A DNA stretch of 7,713 nt, taken from positions 1-7,713 of the forward strand of contig JBBQNZ010000173.1 of the NCBI GenBank assembly GCA_038330415.1, in the 5' to 3' direction. Shown one piece after another: positions 5,547 through 7,713 of this stretch. This DNA is from Fodinibacter sp038330415. GTDB lineage: Bacteria > Actinomycetota > Actinomycetes > Actinomycetales > Dermatophilaceae. Every line of letters starts with the position of its first letter. Positions within the stretch are counted from its first letter, which is position 1. The notes under the pieces are model-generated. The model searched no databases, was not told the origin of the DNA, and saw nothing but the letters and a program-made list of their open reading frames with translations. The translations under genes were made by a program, and so were the position numbers.

Positions 5547-5984
5547 ATGACGAGCACCGACCCTCCCGAGAGCACACCGATGGCCCGACCGGCCCGGGCG
5601 CGGCGCACTGCCCCTGCCATGCGCCCCGCCGCTGCGCTGGGCCGCTACGGCGAGGCGCTCGCGGTCCGTTACCTGCGTGAGCAGGGCATGGAGGTGCTCG
5701 ACCGCAACTGGCGGTGCGAGCACGGCGAGGTCGACGTCGTCGCGCTCGACGGCGACTGCCTGGTCATCTGCGAGGTCAAGACCCGCCGGTCCTCGGGCTT
5801 CGGCGAGCCGGTGGAGGCGGTCACCTTCGCCAAGGCCAAGCGCCTGCGGCGGCTGGCGGCGGCCTACCTCGCCGGCCACGGTCACGGTTCGAGGGTGGCC
5901 CAGGTACGCGTCGACGTGGTGGGCATCCTGTGCCAGCCCGGCCGGCCGGCGGTGCTGCGGCACGTCGTCGGGGTGGGGTCGTGA
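5547..5984 (+). CDS. yraN: YraN family protein (UPF0102, PD-(D/E)xK nuclease fold)
   Basis: The UPF0102/YraN family has an endonuclease-like fold related to archaeal Holliday junction resolvases, and its cellular role is uncertain. The family start LGRYGEALAVRYLREQG is at 31-47 and RNWRCEHGEVDVVALDGD at 53-70. The putative metal-binding residues are Glu61 and Asp63, then Glu76 and Lys78 in CEVKTR. A conserved FGEPVEAVTFAKAKRLRRLAA follows. At 145 residues it is slightly longer than usual because of a basic, Pro/Ala-rich N terminus. The start is uncertain. ATG 5547 has a weak TTGGCT box 6 nt upstream. ATG 5580 would give 134 residues and has GAGAG nearby. ATG 5619 begins closest to the conserved domain. 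The stop overlaps the comM start, and this yraN-comM-dprA order is conserved in actinobacteria. Confidence 0.9.
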   Translation: MTSTDPPESTPMARPARARRTAPAMRPAAALGRYGEALAVRYLREQGMEVLDRNWRCEHGEVDVVALDGDCLVICEVKTRRSSGFGEPVEAVTFAKAKRLRRLAAAYLAGHGHGSRVAQVRVDVVGILCQPGRPAVLRHVVGVGS

Positions 5985-7525
5985 GCCAGGGGCTCGGGCG
6001 CACCCGCTCGGTGGCGCTGTCCGGCCTCGACGGCACCGTGGTCGACGTCGAGGCCCACATCTCGCAAGGGCTGCCGCACTTCTCCGTCGGTGGCATGCCG
6101 GATGCCGCGTGCGCCCAGTCGCCCGATCGGGTGCGGTCCGCGGCGGCGAACAGCGGGGCCGCCGTGTCGCCGAACCGGGTCACCGTCAACCTCTCACCCG
6201 CGTCGATCCCGAAGCGGGGCGCGTGCTTCGACCTGGCGATCGCCGTTGCGGTGCTCTCCGCGGGCGGGGTCATCAAGGGTGGGGTCGCCGCTGACGTCGT
6301 CCACCTGGGCGAGCTGGCCCTCGATGGGCGGGTGCGGGGCGTGCACGGGGTGCTGCCCGCGGTGTTGGCGGCCGTCCGGTCCGGGGCCCGGCACGTGGTG
6401 GTGCCGGTCGAGAACGTCGGTGAGGCCCAGCTCGTCACCGGGGTGGCGGTTCACGGCGCCGGCTGCCTGCGCGACGTCGTCGACTGGTACCGCGCGGCCG
6501 AGCAGGGCACGCCCCTGCCGCCCGCACCGACGCCGGTTCCGGGCGTGGTCGAGACGCGGCCCGGCCCGGACCTCGCCGACGTCGTCGGGCAGCCCGAGGC
6601 GCGGCTGGCCCTCGAGCTGGCAGCGACCGGTGGGCACCACCTGCTGATGTCGGGGCCACCGGGGGTCGGCAAGACGATGCTCGCCGAGCGGCTGGTCACC
6701 GTGCTGCCCCCGCTCAGCCGGGAGCAGGCCCTCGAGACCCACGCCATCCGCTCGCTCACCGGCCAGGTCGGCGAGGTCGTCGAGCTCGACCGCACCCCTC
6801 CCTTCGTGGCGCCGCACCACAGCGCGTCGATGGCGGCCGTGACCGGCGGGGGGTCGGGGGTGGCCCTGCCCGGGGCCATCTCCCGGGCTCATCACGGTGT
6901 GCTCTTCCTCGATGAGGCTCCCGAGTTCAAGGGTTCGGTGCTGCAGACCCTTCGCCAGCCGCTCGAGTCAGGGGAGGTGGTCATCGCGCGGGCCCGGCAG
7001 GTGGTGCGCTACCCGGCCCGCTTCCTGCTCGTGCTCGCGGCCAACCCGTGCCCGTGCGGCCGGTCCTACGGCAAGGGGCTCGACTGCTCGTGCAGGCCGA
7101 TGGAGATCCGGGCCTATGCCGGGCGGCTCTCCGGCCCGCTGCTCGACCGGGTCGACCTGCAGGTGCACGTGCCGCCGGTGCACCGGGCGGCGTTCGGTGA
7201 CGCGACCGGGGAGTCCAGTGCCACGGTCGCCGCCCGGGTCGCGGCGGCGCGGGAGGCACAGCGTTCCCGGTGGGCCGAGCACGGGTGGGCCACCAACGGG
7301 CTGGTGCCCGGGCACGCGTTGCGGCGGACGCCGTTCCGGCTCCCACTGTCGACGACGGCGGTGCTCGACCGAAGCCTCGAGCAGGGCCGGCTGACGCTGC
7401 GCGGCTACGACCGGGTGCTGCGGGTCGCGTGGTCGGCGCCCGCCCGGGCCGGGCTCGAGGTGCCCGGCCGCGACGAGGTGGCCACCGGGCTGGCGCTGCG
7501 CAGCGGCGAGCTGGTGGCGGCGTGA
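5981..7525 (+). CDS. comM: ComM / YifB-type Mg-chelatase-like AAA+ ATPase
   Basis: ComM is a hexameric AAA+ helicase that promotes branch migration when incoming DNA recombines during natural transformation. The 514-residue length is normal. The N-terminal Lon-like domain spans about 1-170, with GLPHFSVGGMPDAA and VTVNLSPASIPKRG. In the ATPase domain Walker A is GPPGVGKT (225-232) and Walker B is GVLFLDE (306-312). A cysteine cluster follows: NPCPCG (355-360) and C369/C371. SGPLLDRVDLQVHVPP (384-399) holds the likely arginine finger. The C-terminal lid RGYDRVLRVAW is present, but the usual TLADLAG-like segment reads SAPARAG (485-491). Start GTG 5981 overlaps the yraN stop, and the stop overlaps dprA. 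Many actinobacteria carrying it are not known to be competent, so a general recombination role is possible. Confidence 0.95.
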   Translation: MSQGLGRTRSVALSGLDGTVVDVEAHISQGLPHFSVGGMPDAACAQSPDRVRSAAANSGAAVSPNRVTVNLSPASIPKRGACFDLAIAVAVLSAGGVIKGGVAADVVHLGELALDGRVRGVHGVLPAVLAAVRSGARHVVVPVENVGEAQLVTGVAVHGAGCLRDVVDWYRAAEQGTPLPPAPTPVPGVVETRPGPDLADVVGQPEARLALELAATGGHHLLMSGPPGVGKTMLAERLVTVLPPLSREQALETHAIRSLTGQVGEVVELDRTPPFVAPHHSASMAAVTGGGSGVALPGAISRAHHGVLFLDEAPEFKGSVLQTLRQPLESGEVVIARARQVVRYPARFLLVLAANPCPCGRSYGKGLDCSCRPMEIRAYAGRLSGPLLDRVDLQVHVPPVHRAAFGDATGESSATVAARVAAAREAQRSRWAEHGWATNGLVPGHALRRTPFRLPLSTTAVLDRSLEQGRLTLRGYDRVLRVAWSAPARAGLEVPGRDEVATGLALRSGELVAA

Positions 7526-7713
7526 GCGGCGTGGGGGATGGCGGGACGAACGGGCTGGGGGATGGCGGGAAGAACATGGGGGTGTATGGCGCGATGAACG
7601 GGGTGGGGCGCGGCGGCTTCACGAGGCGGCCGACCAGCAGGCTCGAGTTCGACGAGCGTTGGGCGCGGGCCGCCTGGGCCTTCCTCGCCGAGCCCTGTGA
7701 CGCAGGCGTGACC
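7522..7713 (+). CDS. dprA: DNA-processing protein DprA, N-terminal part, cut by window end
   Basis: Only the first 64 codons are in the window. DprA binds incoming single-stranded DNA and loads RecA. The assignment rests on FDERWARAAWAFLAEPCDAG (about 43-62), which resembles the N-terminal helix of actinobacterial DprA (pattern DER-x-AR-x-A-x-x-x-L-x-EP-x-D), and on its place directly after comM. The Rossmann-fold nucleotide/DNA-binding region lies beyond the edge. GTG 7522 overlaps the comM stop as GTGA, like the other junctions here. About 36 residues before the conserved part are glycine-rich and come from a 24-bp tandem repeat, which is unusual for this family. In-frame ATG codons at 7576 and 7594 lie within the repeat, so a later start is possible. 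The intact frame through the repeat favours 7522. Confidence 0.8.
   Translation, partial: MSGVGDGGTNGLGDGGKNMGVYGAMNGVGRGGFTRRPTSRLEFDERWARAAWAFLAEPCDAGVT
7531..7626 (+). repeat. Imperfect 24-bp (8-codon) tandem repeat at the dprA start
   Basis: Four units of 24 bp start at 7531, 7555, 7579 and 7603. The first two are nearly identical, sharing GGGGATGGCGGGA then AGAAC or CGAAC. The third keeps ATGGCGCGATGAACGGG with several changes, and the fourth is strongly diverged. Translated, they read VGDGGTNG, LGDGGKNM, GVYGAMNG and VGRGGFTR. The period is in frame, so copy changes would preserve dprA. Identity falls off toward the conserved domain. Confidence 0.75.

Noticed and set aside
5714..5980. 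Longer comM frame beginning at 5714
   Set aside because: The extra part is an out-of-frame reading of yraN. ComM starts at the GTG overlapping the yraN stop.
1..7713. tRNA, rRNA, CRISPR array, insertion sequence or phage elements
   Set aside because: I saw no cloverleaf-like segment, regularly spaced repeats with unique spacers, transposase motifs or terminal inverted repeats.

Overview
The window comes from a high-GC actinobacterium, most likely in the Micrococcales. The evidence is the very GC-rich third codon positions, frequent GTG starts, TAnnnT-type -10 boxes placed 6-7 nt before start codons, and the gene order rplS - signal peptidase - rnhB - DUF2469 - yraN - comM - dprA. That order matches Mycobacterium tuberculosis Rv2904c to Rv2896c from memory, apart from a formate dehydrogenase pair present there. 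A placement near Intrasporangiaceae/Dermatophilaceae is a guess from general resemblance, not a sequence proof.

The left third (1-2313) is on the minus strand. Reading leftward it holds a FetB-type (UPF0014) ABC permease without its ATPase, a small three-helix membrane protein of unknown function, and a cytoplasmic beta-lactamase-fold serine hydrolase. A 274-bp divergent region (2314-2587) separates the permease from rplS. It carries the permease -10 box, a possible rplS promoter, and a GC-rich rplS leader with several inverted repeats.

The right two thirds (2588-7713) are on the plus strand. rplS (L19) is followed by two signal-peptidase-I-like genes in tandem. The first has lost both catalytic residues. 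The second has the full Ser/Lys dyad and an unusual N-terminal DDEGH repeat. rnhB and DUF2469 follow through 4-bp stop/start overlaps. A 149-bp gap holds a hairpin and two DnaA-box-like sites flanking a 12-bp palindrome. Then come yraN, comM and the 5' end of dprA, again joined by 4-bp overlaps. dprA starts with an imperfect 24-bp tandem repeat.

The rplS-to-DUF2469 block combines translation, protein export and RNA/DNA hybrid removal. The yraN-comM-dprA block is a DNA-processing cassette: a nuclease-fold protein, a branch-migration helicase and a RecA loader. No tRNA, rRNA, CRISPR array, insertion sequence or phage gene was seen. No wholly new multi-gene system is evident. The best leads are the degenerate signal peptidase paralogue, the two in-frame N-terminal repeats, the DnaA-box-like pair and the rplS leader.
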